Shown in pieces: positions 47,075 to 55,939 of a stretch of DNA of 64,000 bases. The notes under the pieces were generated by a model. The model searched no databases. It saw only the letters and a list, made by a program, of their open reading frames with translations, and was not told where the DNA came from. The DNA lies in NCBI RefSeq assembly GCF_002836775.1, contig NZ_PJAQ01000003.1:27868-91867 (forward strand). Reading direction: 5' to 3'. Within the stretch, counting starts at the first letter, position 1, and each line of letters begins with the position of its first letter. This stretch comes from Colwellia sp. 12G3. GTDB lineage: Bacteria; Pseudomonadota; Gammaproteobacteria; Enterobacterales; Alteromonadaceae. The position numbers and the translations under genes are program-made.

Positions 47075-48839
47075 CTGTTGGCGGCTCATGCTCACGATGA
47101 TAACGATGGATAATCCAAATATAATTTTCCATCATTGAATGGTGAGCTAAATCAGCTAAAATATCAGACTTTTGCTCAAGGGTTGTTACGTTTTGAAGCT
47201 GTTGTTGAGCTTGGTTAAAGACAAGTGACTGGTTGCGGTATTGCCATAACAATTCTTTTATCGCCATTTTATTTTGATAAAGCTCCCATACAGCCAACCA
47301 AAAAGGCAATAAACCCATCAATAAAACGGTAAAAGTTTTAGCGTCAACATGGGCAAATAAAATAATATCTACTAGTTGATATTTAAATAATATTAATGAA
47401 ATAGTTGCCAAACCTGAACCGATAAATAGCAGGCCCTTTATTTTTTCTAACTGATGATGATGTGACGATAACAGCTGTGTTTTTTTATCAAAATACTCTG
47501 CTTGATCTATTACCCAGTGTTGACAAACAAAAGCCATATTGTCATTTTTTTGTTTATCTGTTTGCTCAACAACTTGCAGGCTTTTATCAGCGCATACTGA
47601 AGTCACTATTTGTTTAAGCCAGCTGGCTCCTGAAAATTGGCTGACCCCTGTTGTAGCCATTAAATCAACTACTTTTGAAGTGTCCTGTCGTTTAATTAGG
47701 GTTAAATAAAATTGCGTTCTTAGGGTCTCAGCTAAAACTCGTGCCGTTAAATGACGAGTAAAGTATTTACTTTTTTCAGAGCGTCTAAAAAACAACCAAC
47801 CTGCAAGAAATAATATCAAGTAGCCAATTAATAGAAATTTGCTCGCGACTATTTTAGCGTAAACCAAAAAGAATAATCCCATCATAGCCGCCATATAAGC
47901 AAACAATTTAAATTGTCCGTCAGATTTTTTTTGATTGGCTAAAGCGATGGCATCTGCTTTAAGAAATTCATCATCGATGTTCTTTAATATTTCTTTATTG
48001 TTATTGTTTTCAACTTCTTGATAGCCTGATAGTAAACTGTACTCTGTACTAATTTTATTTTGAGATAACAATGTTTGGTATTGATGGTTGTATTCATCTA
48101 ACTCTTGAATTTCTCGATAGAGATTTTTCGGTATATCACTCTGTATTTTTATCGAATAAGGTCCTTGCAAACCTGTTATGTAACTTGCATTATCCCTTTT
48201 TGTTACTTGATGAAAACTTTGTTTCTCATTAGTTTTTTTAGTTACTGGCAGCCAAAACACTGAAGGAGAACTTTGATTAACGGCAATATTTTCACCGACT
48301 ATATTAATACATTCATTAGTAATTTCTGCTGAAATATCTTTAGCCTGTAAATAGCTTAATACTACATCGCCGGTGCCTCCTTTAAAGCCTGAGTTAATAC
48401 CATCCCAAACAGCAACGACTAAATTTGATTGCTCAACAATATACTTCCCGAGTGCATGATAAAGTTTATTACGCTCATCGCCTTGCTGTTTTGCGACAGT
48501 TAAATCAATATTTGCTACAGACAAGGTTGTTACCTTAACGTTTTTGTCGGCAATGATTTGTTGAAACTCTTGATAAGATGCTATCGAAAAGTCAGTTTTA
48601 TACTGCTCTTCAGGCAGGGGTAATACCGCGCTAACGGCAATATTCTTCTTTAAGGCTTCTTTAACTAACAGGCGATCAGCGCCATCAGCCATGCCTGAAA
48701 TAATTTCAATAGGAGTATTAGGCAATAACTCCTTCAGTTCATCTAAAAAGGAACTTAGCTTTTCAGATAACAGCTTATCACTCGTTTCATCAAAATCTCT
48801 ATGACCAGTTATGCCAATAACATAGGATTTTACTTTCAT
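47067..48839 (-). CDS. SLOG-like Rossmann domain fused to two pairs of membrane helices
   Basis: This 590-residue protein has an N-terminal domain (about 1-180) with GITGHRDF, ISGMADGADRLL and VVAVWDGINSGFKGGTGDVV. Those are the nucleotide-binding features of SLOG/lysine-decarboxylase-like Rossmann folds. After a linker come helices at about 307-327 and 329-349. A soluble part (ARVLAETLRTQFYL) follows, then two more at about 463-485 and 500-520. The helix pairs and the AETLRTQ segment resemble SLATT-type 2-TM effectors of predicted nucleotide-triggered defence systems. Assignment is by pattern only. It is divergent, 53 bp, from a K+ channel gene. Confidence 0.7.
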   Translation of the reverse strand: MKVKSYVIGITGHRDFDETSDKLLSEKLSSFLDELKELLPNTPIEIISGMADGADRLLVKEALKKNIAVSAVLPLPEEQYKTDFSIASYQEFQQIIADKNVKVTTLSVANIDLTVAKQQGDERNKLYHALGKYIVEQSNLVVAVWDGINSGFKGGTGDVVLSYLQAKDISAEITNECINIVGENIAVNQSSPSVFWLPVTKKTNEKQSFHQVTKRDNASYITGLQGPYSIKIQSDIPKNLYREIQELDEYNHQYQTLLSQNKISTEYSLLSGYQEVENNNNKEILKNIDDEFLKADAIALANQKKSDGQFKLFAYMAAMMGLFFLVYAKIVASKFLLIGYLILFLAGWLFFRRSEKSKYFTRHLTARVLAETLRTQFYLTLIKRQDTSKVVDLMATTGVSQFSGASWLKQIVTSVCADKSLQVVEQTDKQKNDNMAFVCQHWVIDQAEYFDKKTQLLSSHHHQLEKIKGLLFIGSGLATISLILFKYQLVDIILFAHVDAKTFTVLLMGLLPFWLAVWELYQNKMAIKELLWQYRNQSLVFNQAQQQLQNVTTLEQKSDILADLAHHSMMENYIWIIHRYHREHEPPTAG

Positions 48840-48892
48840 TATTATGACCTTATGCTTTAATTATTTGTAACTTAATCTTTTTTGGAAAACTC

Positions 48893-49840
48893 ATGCCTCA
48901 AGCCATTAACTTAGCAAAAATGAGAAATTATATTTTTCAACTCATTGAAGGCTCAGTTCATCAATCTTCTAAAGCTAAATTGATTAACCTTTTTCTCATC
49001 ATCCTCATTATAGTCAATGTTTCCGCAGTTATTTTAGAATCCGATAAAAATATAAGTACAAGATATTCTGAAGAATTAATGCTATTGGAATTATTTTCTA
49101 TCAGTATTTTTTCCGTTGAATATTTACTGCGCCTGTGGACTTGTGTTGAGTCTTTTTCCTTTAAAGAATATTCATCTGCTCAAGCTAGAGTTCGCTATAT
49201 CTTTTCACCCATTGCATTAATTGATTTATTAGCGATTTTGCCATTTTTTATCTCATTATTCTTGGTGGTCGATTTACGCTATTTACGTTTAATTCGTGTA
49301 TTACGGTTACTAAAATTAACGCATTATTTTAAAGGCTTTAATGTTTTTCTTACTGTATTAAGGAAAGAGTTAAAAAGTATTACCGCTGCTATTATGGTAA
49401 TGATGTTTTTAGTTATTATTGCTGCGAGTTTGATGTACACCCTAGAAAATGAAGCGCAGCCTGAAGTATTTGGTAATATTTTACACTCGTTATGGTGGGC
49501 GGTAGTGACTATGACCACAGTAGGTTACGGTGATGTTACTCCGGTGACTTTATTGGGAAAAATAGTGGCTACTTTTATTATGCTCATTGGGGTCGGTTTA
49601 GTGGCGTTACCTGCGGGTATGCTCGCGGCACGCTTTGGTGATGAACTGCGTGAACGTAAACGGAATCTTGATGCTCATGTTAAACATGCCTTAGCCGATG
49701 GTGTTATTGATAAAGATGAATACCGGGCATTAGAAGAGTTAGCCTCACAACTAGAGATTAGCCCTGAGGATTTAGATAGAAATATTGCATTGCTGAAGAA
49801 AAGTCATCACGGTGGAAAGTGTCCATACTGTGGGAAATAA
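48893..49840 (+). CDS. voltage-gated-type potassium channel, six membrane helices
   Basis: This 315-residue protein has S1-S4 (S4 is arginine-rich: LRYLRLIRVLRLLKL, about 125-139), S5 at about 165-187, a pore with the K+ selectivity filter TVGYGD (about 207-212) and S6. The cytoplasmic tail (about 250-315) holds an acidic helix-loop segment (ADGVIDKDEYRALEELASQL), like SHOCT/TerB-type short modules, and ends with CPYCGK, a possible half zinc ribbon. It probably mediates K+ flux. The divergent SLOG/TM neighbour suggests, but does not prove, a shared role. Confidence 0.9.
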   Translation: MPQAINLAKMRNYIFQLIEGSVHQSSKAKLINLFLIILIIVNVSAVILESDKNISTRYSEELMLLELFSISIFSVEYLLRLWTCVESFSFKEYSSAQARVRYIFSPIALIDLLAILPFFISLFLVVDLRYLRLIRVLRLLKLTHYFKGFNVFLTVLRKELKSITAAIMVMMFLVIIAASLMYTLENEAQPEVFGNILHSLWWAVVTMTTVGYGDVTPVTLLGKIVATFIMLIGVGLVALPAGMLAARFGDELRERKRNLDAHVKHALADGVIDKDEYRALEELASQLEISPEDLDRNIALLKKSHHGGKCPYCGK

Positions 49841-49889
49841 AGAGCAGTAACAAAATGGCTAATGCTCAATTTTAAATTTGATATAAAAC

Positions 49890-50357
49890 TTAGCCATAAG
49901 CTTCCATTGAAAAAATAATCGCTGGTACAAGCGGTTCGTTTGGTGTTGGCTGTATTGCTTCAGCGCCAACCCCTGCCGCAGCGTTGTCAGTAGCCATAAT
50001 AACCTGTAAGACATCTCCAGCTTTTAAATGAATTAAACCTTGGCTTACAATGACATCTTTAACATCAACATGAAATAAATTCATCAGTACATTACTGTCA
50101 GGAACATTTTCACCATTAACACGGAGCCAACATCTAAAATTCGCATTATCTCCAGAATGTAAGCGGCCAACTTGTGGTGCTGCCATAACAAGATAATCAA
50201 ATTCTTTTTCAACCGTAAAGCTTCCTGTTTTCGGATCTAAAGAAACACCACTAGCTCCATCAACTTTATCAATGATCACTATCTGTCCTTCATCATCTTT
50301 TTCTATTCGTTGGGTGATAGTGCTTGAAGCTTGTATCCAGACATCATTTTTATTCAT
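49890..50357 (-). CDS. hypothetical beta-rich (C1q/TNF-like) small protein
   Basis: This 155-residue protein has no signal peptide. The second half alternates short beta strands in a pattern like C1q/TNF jelly rolls: FDYLVMAAPQVGRL, NFRCWLRVNGENV, LIHLKAGDVLQVIMAT and a final PAIIFSMEAYG. I do not recognise a named family. AGGAAG precedes the ATG. It lies 76 bases after the DUF4062 signalling gene on the same strand, so it may be the last gene of the amt-kinase run. Confidence 0.65.
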   Translation of the reverse strand: MNKNDVWIQASSTITQRIEKDDEGQIVIIDKVDGASGVSLDPKTGSFTVEKEFDYLVMAAPQVGRLHSGDNANFRCWLRVNGENVPDSNVLMNLFHVDVKDVIVSQGLIHLKAGDVLQVIMATDNAAAGVGAEAIQPTPNEPLVPAIIFSMEAYG

Positions 50358-50433
50358 TTTAATCTTCCTACTAGTTAATATTAAGGGTTAGCAATATAAC
50401 TCTAGACTATAGACTATAATTCAAAAAACAGGA

Positions 50434-51954
50434 TCAATGATTGGTTTCCAACTGCTGTAATACTAATTTCTTCAAATGCTTATAAACCATCTCTTCAAAG
50501 TATTCGAGTTGTTCAAAACAATGGTAAGCTCCACTGTAACTGCCGTCCTCTGGGTCGATAAACCAACGTTCAATAAAACTATCGACCTTTTCAAATTGTG
50601 CAATGGCCGCCATTACATTGTCACGATCAGCTAGTGAGACAAAAGCTTCTGACATTTTTCGATAGACCAAAATTTCAGGCTTGCCATTATTTTTATAGCC
50701 ATAGTAGGCATCTTCATATTCGTATTCAGAGCCTGAATCATACAAAGAACCGTCTTCCCTAGTAATAGAGTCAGGTAGTGGTGAGCCTAAACGCGACCAA
50801 AAGATACCCAGATAAATATCTGAATTTTTTGCTGGGTGAATTTGTGCTTGAAAAGTATCAGAAGCAAGTAAAGGTTCATCTTCCCAAAACACAGGTACCA
50901 GTCGAACCCTATCAGCAAGTTCTACATTTAGGACGTTAATAATACCTCTGATAACTTTACGTTCAGGAATAACATCACCTGGGGAGGAAATAAATACTTC
51001 TAAACGTGGCACTTGGTTTTGTCTTAAACGGTACTTTTCCAATGTTGCAGCTAAACGGGCTTTGAGTAGAATAGGGTTATAAGGTTTAAATAAGTAATCA
51101 TCTGCGCCTAGCAGTACACACTTTACAATGATGTCCATATCATCATGTGCAGATAAAATAATGACAGGTAAGTTTCTTAATTTTGGGTTATGCCTAATGA
51201 TGGTCAACACTTCTGTGCCGCTCATTTGCGGCATCACTAAATCAAGCAATACTAAATCAACAATATTATCGGCAAGATAATCAAGCGCCGCTTGCCCAGA
51301 ATCAACGGTGATGGGATGGTAACCTTGGCGTTTTAATCTTCTTGATAATAAATCTAAATTGGTTGGATTATCATCAACAACCAATATTATTCCGCCTTCT
51401 CCCATAGTACTTACAGCTATATCATCTGTCTCAGTCATATTAGTGGTAGCGGATGTTTTCTCTGAAAAATCTGTATTTTTTGTTTTTTCAGTTGACTGAT
51501 CATACTCTTGTTTTACTTTTTCTAGTTCTGTAACTGTTTCTAGATAATGTATAGATAACTTATTTTCAACTATCTCAGCAAATACAGTTGATGCTTGAAT
51601 AATGTTATTTAAATCGCCAATTAGCTCTACTCGTTTTTCATCTTCAGCGAGATCTTGTAATAACTCACAATAGCCAGTGATATGGTTAAGCTGCATTCTT
51701 AATTGAAACTGTACAGAGGGTATATCTATATCATGAACGGAGCTTTTGGTGGCGGCTAAGTTATCTTCTATTAATGCAAGTAGCTTGTCTCCTGAGCTAT
51801 GAACATTAACTAAATCAACTTGAAATTCTTCCCATGGCTCTTCCTCAAGCTCTTCTTGTAACATTTCACTGTAACCAAGAATATGGCCTATCGGTGTTTT
51901 TAAATCATGACGAAGATCTGCCAGTTTATGCTGAAAAACTGAAAGCTTAGTCAT
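50434..51954 (-). CDS. two HisKA-like segments + receiver + DUF4062 protein
   Basis: This 506-residue soluble protein has an unusual build. A first HisKA-like helix pair (RHDLKTPIGHILGYSEML, about 15-32) is followed by a second, degenerate one (LRMQLNHITGYCELLQDL, about 84-101). A linker comes next, then a receiver at about 187-305 (LVVDDNPTNL; Asp in LVLLDLVMPQMSG at about 236; Lys in YLFKPYNP). A DUF4062 domain (RLEVFISSPGDVIPERKVI, from about 317) continues into a C-terminal helical part. No HATPase domain is present, so it cannot autophosphorylate. DUF4062 is TIR-like and usually found on STAND NTPases. RBS TAGGAGCG. Confidence 0.85.
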   Translation of the reverse strand: MTKLSVFQHKLADLRHDLKTPIGHILGYSEMLQEELEEEPWEEFQVDLVNVHSSGDKLLALIEDNLAATKSSVHDIDIPSVQFQLRMQLNHITGYCELLQDLAEDEKRVELIGDLNNIIQASTVFAEIVENKLSIHYLETVTELEKVKQEYDQSTEKTKNTDFSEKTSATTNMTETDDIAVSTMGEGGIILVVDDNPTNLDLLSRRLKRQGYHPITVDSGQAALDYLADNIVDLVLLDLVMPQMSGTEVLTIIRHNPKLRNLPVIILSAHDDMDIIVKCVLLGADDYLFKPYNPILLKARLAATLEKYRLRQNQVPRLEVFISSPGDVIPERKVIRGIINVLNVELADRVRLVPVFWEDEPLLASDTFQAQIHPAKNSDIYLGIFWSRLGSPLPDSITREDGSLYDSGSEYEYEDAYYGYKNNGKPEILVYRKMSEAFVSLADRDNVMAAIAQFEKVDSFIERWFIDPEDGSYSGAYHCFEQLEYFEEMVYKHLKKLVLQQLETNH

Positions 51955-51972
51955 AGCAGTCGCTCCTAAATA

Positions 51973-52335
51973 TTAGCCCAAAAGTTCGGTTATTTTACCG
52001 AGCAAACGCTTAAAATCGACCGGTTTAGTATCATAATCATCGCAACCTGCAGCAAGCGCCTTTTCTTTATCTTCTGCCATGGCATGCGCTGTTAACGCAA
52101 TGATAGGAATATCTTTAGTGTCAGGGTTTGCTTTTAAATGCCCTGCGGCTGTCCAACCGTCCATGATAGGTAAACTCATATCTAGTAGAATGATGTCCGG
52201 CTTTTCTGAGCTTGCCATATCAACGCCAATTTGGCCATTTATTGCCATGACTACTTCATATTTTTTACGAATTAACCGACGAGATAGCATATCTCGATTC
52301 ATCTCATTGTCTTCAACCAGTAAAATCTTACTCAT
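51973..52335 (-). CDS. single-domain response regulator (CheY-like)
   Basis: This 120-residue receiver domain has the acidic pair in LLVEDNEMN, Asp in IILLDMSLPIMDG (about residue 52), Thr in ALTAHAM and Lys in YDTKPVDFK. It has no output domain. It lies 9 bases after the large hybrid kinase and 18 bases before the DUF4062 gene, so it probably relays phosphate between them. GAGGTGA precedes the ATG. Confidence 0.95.
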   Translation of the reverse strand: MSKILLVEDNEMNRDMLSRRLIRKKYEVVMAINGQIGVDMASSEKPDIILLDMSLPIMDGWTAAGHLKANPDTKDIPIIALTAHAMAEDKEKALAAGCDDYDTKPVDFKRLLGKITELLG

Positions 52336-52344
52336 ACTTCACCT

Positions 52345-55300
52345 CTATCTTTTACCAAACTGTTCATTTATATCGGCAACTAACTGCTCAACACTGGTTT
52401 CTTCTTTAGAGAAAACGTGTTCAACATTACCATTAAGAATTAATTTTTCATCATCTGATAAGTCTTTTGCTGTTAATACTATTACGGGTACATCACGACC
52501 TTTTGGTAATGCGCGTAACTGAGTTAAAAACTCAAAACCATCCATTACTGGCATCATGATATCGAGTAAGATTAAATCAACCTTATTGGCTGAAAACTTT
52601 TCTAGTCCATCCTGTCCATTAACCGCTGTCACAGTTTTCCAGCCTATTGACGATAATGACTTCTCAGCAATATCTAGGGAATTTTGTTCATCGTCAATCA
52701 CTAAAGCTTTACCGCGTGTGGCAAATTTTAATACCACTTCTTTGAGAAGGTTTCGGTCAACGGGCTTACTTAAATGCTCTACCGCGCCCAGTGAGGCACC
52801 AATGGCTTTATCACCAACAATAGAGATCATCACCACGGGAATATCTTTAGTTTTGCTTTCTGCTTTTAATGCCCTTAATACTTCCCAACCATCCATTTCA
52901 GGCATCATAATATCAAGGGTAATTAAAGAGGGATGATACTTTTTGGCTAGCTCAATACCGTCCTTGCCATTATCAATAGTAATAACACTATAACCTTCAA
53001 TTTCTAAATTTCGTTTCAATAAATCACGCGCTTGAGGATCATCATCAATCACTAATACATCTTTTAATAACGATGAATCCAGTCTGTTTTCAGTTACCTG
53101 ATTAAGCGTTTGTTGGGGGGCGCTTTCTAGTTCTTCATCTTGCTTAATTACCCTAGTGGGTAATTCAAAAATAAAAGTAGAACCTTTGCCTTCAGCGCTT
53201 TCAATATAAATAGTTCCGCCCATCATTTCACAAAACTTTTTAACTAAAGCTAAACCTAAACCTGTGCCGCCATAATTACGTGTGGTTGACTCATCCGCTT
53301 GTGAAAACTCTTCAAAAATGGTCTCGATTTTATTAGCCGGGATACCTATTCCAGTATCAGCTACTGAAATTTTCACCCTTGGTTCACCCGCTTGATAAAT
53401 AGACTCTGCGGATATAGTTATCTCACCATCGGTGGTAAACTTGGCTGAGTTTGACACTAAGTTAAACAGTATCTGCCTTACTTTAGTCACATCGGCATGC
53501 ATTAATTCAAGATCATCACTGATGTTAGTCGTCAGTTTATTATTGTTTTTTCCCACTAGAGATTGCGCGGTAGAGGCAACATCGATAATAACTTCACCTA
53601 AAGTAAAGTCTTCAAGGTATAAGTCCATACGACCCGCTTCAATTTTTGAAATGTCGAGTACGTCATTAATCAAGGATAATAAATGCTTACCTGCTGCGGT
53701 GATTTTATTCAAATCATCCAGCATATCATCTAAACCATCCTCTTCAGCATCCTCAGCTAACATCTCTGAATAGCCAATAATGGCATTCATTGGTGTTCTC
53801 AGTTCATGGCTCATGTTAGCCAAAAAACCACTTTTAGCTTGGCTGGCTTTTTGAGCTGCATCTAAGGCATTTTGCACATCTTGTTGTAGCTGTTTTTGTT
53901 CAGTAATATCACGGATCTGGCCGATATACATCAACTCATCATCAATGAATACCGACTCAACTTTTAACTCTAACGGAAACTGACTGCTATCTTTTCTTTG
54001 ACCTACTAATTCTCTGCTCTTACCAACAATGGTTGATTCAGAATTAGGAATGTATTTTTCTAAGTAATAGTCATGCTCTAACGCAATAGATTTTGGCATT
54101 AATATTTTTAAATTTTTATCTATAATTTCATCACTTTGATAGCCAAATAATTTTTCTGCCGAATAATTAAAGCTTAAGATAGTGCCTTTTTTATCTATGG
54201 TAATAATGCCATCAGGACTTGATTGTATAATGGTGGCAACACGCTGCTCACTGTTTTCAATAGCTTGTCGAGACTTTAACAAATCTTCTTGAATTGTCTC
54301 TAGCTCTACATTTTGCTGACCTAATAGTAAATTTTGTTGCTCTTGCTCAGCTAAAATTTTATTTAACGCTTGAGTACGCTCTTTTACCCTAACTTCTAAC
54401 TCTTCTTTTTTATGCTCAACGTCTAAAAAAGATTTTTTCAATGCAAGACGCATGTTTTCGAAGTTAGTAGACAAATCGCCTATTTCATCATTACTAACCC
54501 GCTCTATTTTTGTTTCTAAATCGCCCGAAGTCAGTAACTCTGCAGAATGTTCAAGCTTCCTTAATGGCCGAGTTAAAGATATTGATAAGTAATAGGAAAT
54601 ATAAATAGCTAGCGCAATTAATACCGAGGAGAGCATAATGACTTGGTCTCGCAACTTACTATAAGATTGAAAGGCTTCTGCTTCATCTATTTCACTCATT
54701 ATCGCCCAATGAAGTCCATTGATATCAAGAAGACCAAATGCTGATAGCACACTTACTCCACGATAATCATCAAATATTGCTGTTGAGCTTATACCTGTCA
54801 GTGCAGCGTTAGTGCCTTGTGTGTCAACTCTTTGCAAGCCAATAGAAGTATTTAAACTTTCAATAGAACGTAACGTTTTTTCATCGGTACCAATGGCTTT
54901 GATCATCGCTAAATAGTTACTTTTATCTTCAATTAAAAAACGGGATTGGTTACGTAAAGTTAAGTCTTCACCAACAATGTAGGTTTCACCTGAGACTCCT
55001 AACCCCACTTTATTCCAACTTTTCTTATTGGTCATAATGTCGTTAATTCGGTCTATCGGCATTTGAAAAATCAATACACCAATTTTTTCATTACCACTAA
55101 AAATAGGTGAAGCGATAAATGCGGCTGGAGCATAATAAGAAGGGATATAAGGGCTAAAATCGACAATTTTTACAAAGTCTTTGTCATTGCTTTTATTCGC
55201 TAATTGAAAAACTTGTGCAATATTTGAATCTTTATGGGGGCCATTAATTAAATTGGTCGCGTAATCTATTTCTTTGAAAACGCTATAAACTATATTACCC

Positions 55301-55893
55301 GTTTTAGCATCGACTAAAAATATATCGTAATAATGAAACTTCTCTAAGTATGAGCGTATAGTTTGGTGGTATCTTTGATGGGTATCTTCATAGCTAGAAC
55401 CATTATTGGCGTTATCAAGTAGGTGTTTTTCACCTGTTTTGTTTGCATTGTTTGCTATAAATAATGATTGTAGTAATTTGCTATTTTGCTGCTGAGGAAT
55501 GTACTCCTTTGCTGAAAATTTAGTTTGCTCTGCTTTATTTAGACGGGGAACGAATTCTTGCTGGTAATAGTTTTCAAGGCTTGACTGTAATGTTTGCTCA
55601 TCTTTATTAATTTCACTATCTATTGTGTTAAACCCTTGAGTAAATTCAGCCATTGCAGAGATGATCATCTTATTTTCAGAAAATGTCAGTATTTGGTTAC
55701 TAATTTGCTCAAAGTAATCCTCTATTTGCTGAGCTTTCATTTCCCTAACCGCGGTAAGCTTCGCAAAGGTTTGCTCTTTGACCGTATCGCGAATACTACT
55801 ACTCGAATAAAGTCCATTAACTAAAATAACGACTACGGTAATAATAACGGTAACTAATAAAAGCTTAGTGCCTATTTTAAAACTACCAAACAT
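52345..55893 (-). CDS. membrane hybrid sensor histidine kinase (sensor, HAMP, PAS, HisKA, HATPase, two receivers)
   Basis: This 1182-residue kinase has a first membrane helix at about 9-28, an extracytoplasmic region of about 385 residues (dCache-like: FDYRGVSVLSAFGLL and HWAIMSEIDEAEAF near its end) and a second helix at about 417-437. Then come HAMP, coiled coil (about 490-550), PAS (SSPDGIITID), HisKA (NMSHELRTPMNAIIGYSEML, H about 696) and HATPase (VADTGIGIP, GTGLGLALVKKF). Two receivers follow at about 945-1065 and 1068-1180. It follows amt by 46 bases. AAGGAAA precedes the ATG. Confidence 0.94.
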   Translation of the reverse strand: MFGSFKIGTKLLLVTVIITVVVILVNGLYSSSSIRDTVKEQTFAKLTAVREMKAQQIEDYFEQISNQILTFSENKMIISAMAEFTQGFNTIDSEINKDEQTLQSSLENYYQQEFVPRLNKAEQTKFSAKEYIPQQQNSKLLQSLFIANNANKTGEKHLLDNANNGSSYEDTHQRYHQTIRSYLEKFHYYDIFLVDAKTGNIVYSVFKEIDYATNLINGPHKDSNIAQVFQLANKSNDKDFVKIVDFSPYIPSYYAPAAFIASPIFSGNEKIGVLIFQMPIDRINDIMTNKKSWNKVGLGVSGETYIVGEDLTLRNQSRFLIEDKSNYLAMIKAIGTDEKTLRSIESLNTSIGLQRVDTQGTNAALTGISSTAIFDDYRGVSVLSAFGLLDINGLHWAIMSEIDEAEAFQSYSKLRDQVIMLSSVLIALAIYISYYLSISLTRPLRKLEHSAELLTSGDLETKIERVSNDEIGDLSTNFENMRLALKKSFLDVEHKKEELEVRVKERTQALNKILAEQEQQNLLLGQQNVELETIQEDLLKSRQAIENSEQRVATIIQSSPDGIITIDKKGTILSFNYSAEKLFGYQSDEIIDKNLKILMPKSIALEHDYYLEKYIPNSESTIVGKSRELVGQRKDSSQFPLELKVESVFIDDELMYIGQIRDITEQKQLQQDVQNALDAAQKASQAKSGFLANMSHELRTPMNAIIGYSEMLAEDAEEDGLDDMLDDLNKITAAGKHLLSLINDVLDISKIEAGRMDLYLEDFTLGEVIIDVASTAQSLVGKNNNKLTTNISDDLELMHADVTKVRQILFNLVSNSAKFTTDGEITISAESIYQAGEPRVKISVADTGIGIPANKIETIFEEFSQADESTTRNYGGTGLGLALVKKFCEMMGGTIYIESAEGKGSTFIFELPTRVIKQDEELESAPQQTLNQVTENRLDSSLLKDVLVIDDDPQARDLLKRNLEIEGYSVITIDNGKDGIELAKKYHPSLITLDIMMPEMDGWEVLRALKAESKTKDIPVVMISIVGDKAIGASLGAVEHLSKPVDRNLLKEVVLKFATRGKALVIDDEQNSLDIAEKSLSSIGWKTVTAVNGQDGLEKFSANKVDLILLDIMMPVMDGFEFLTQLRALPKGRDVPVIVLTAKDLSDDEKLILNGNVEHVFSKEETSVEQLVADINEQFGKR

Positions 55894-55939
55894 AAATGAT
55901 TTCCTTGGATATTTTTATAATGGTGATACATTTAAATTT

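Noticed and set aside
49855..49897. Terminator between the K+ channel and the beta-rich gene
   Set aside because: ATGGCTAA/TTAGCCAT is 8 bp with a 27-base loop and no T-run; too weak to list.
52079..52522. 147-codon plus-strand frame opposite the CheY-like gene and the end of the hybrid kinase
   Set aside because: It lies opposite two conserved receiver domains and spans their junction; composition is typical of antisense reading.
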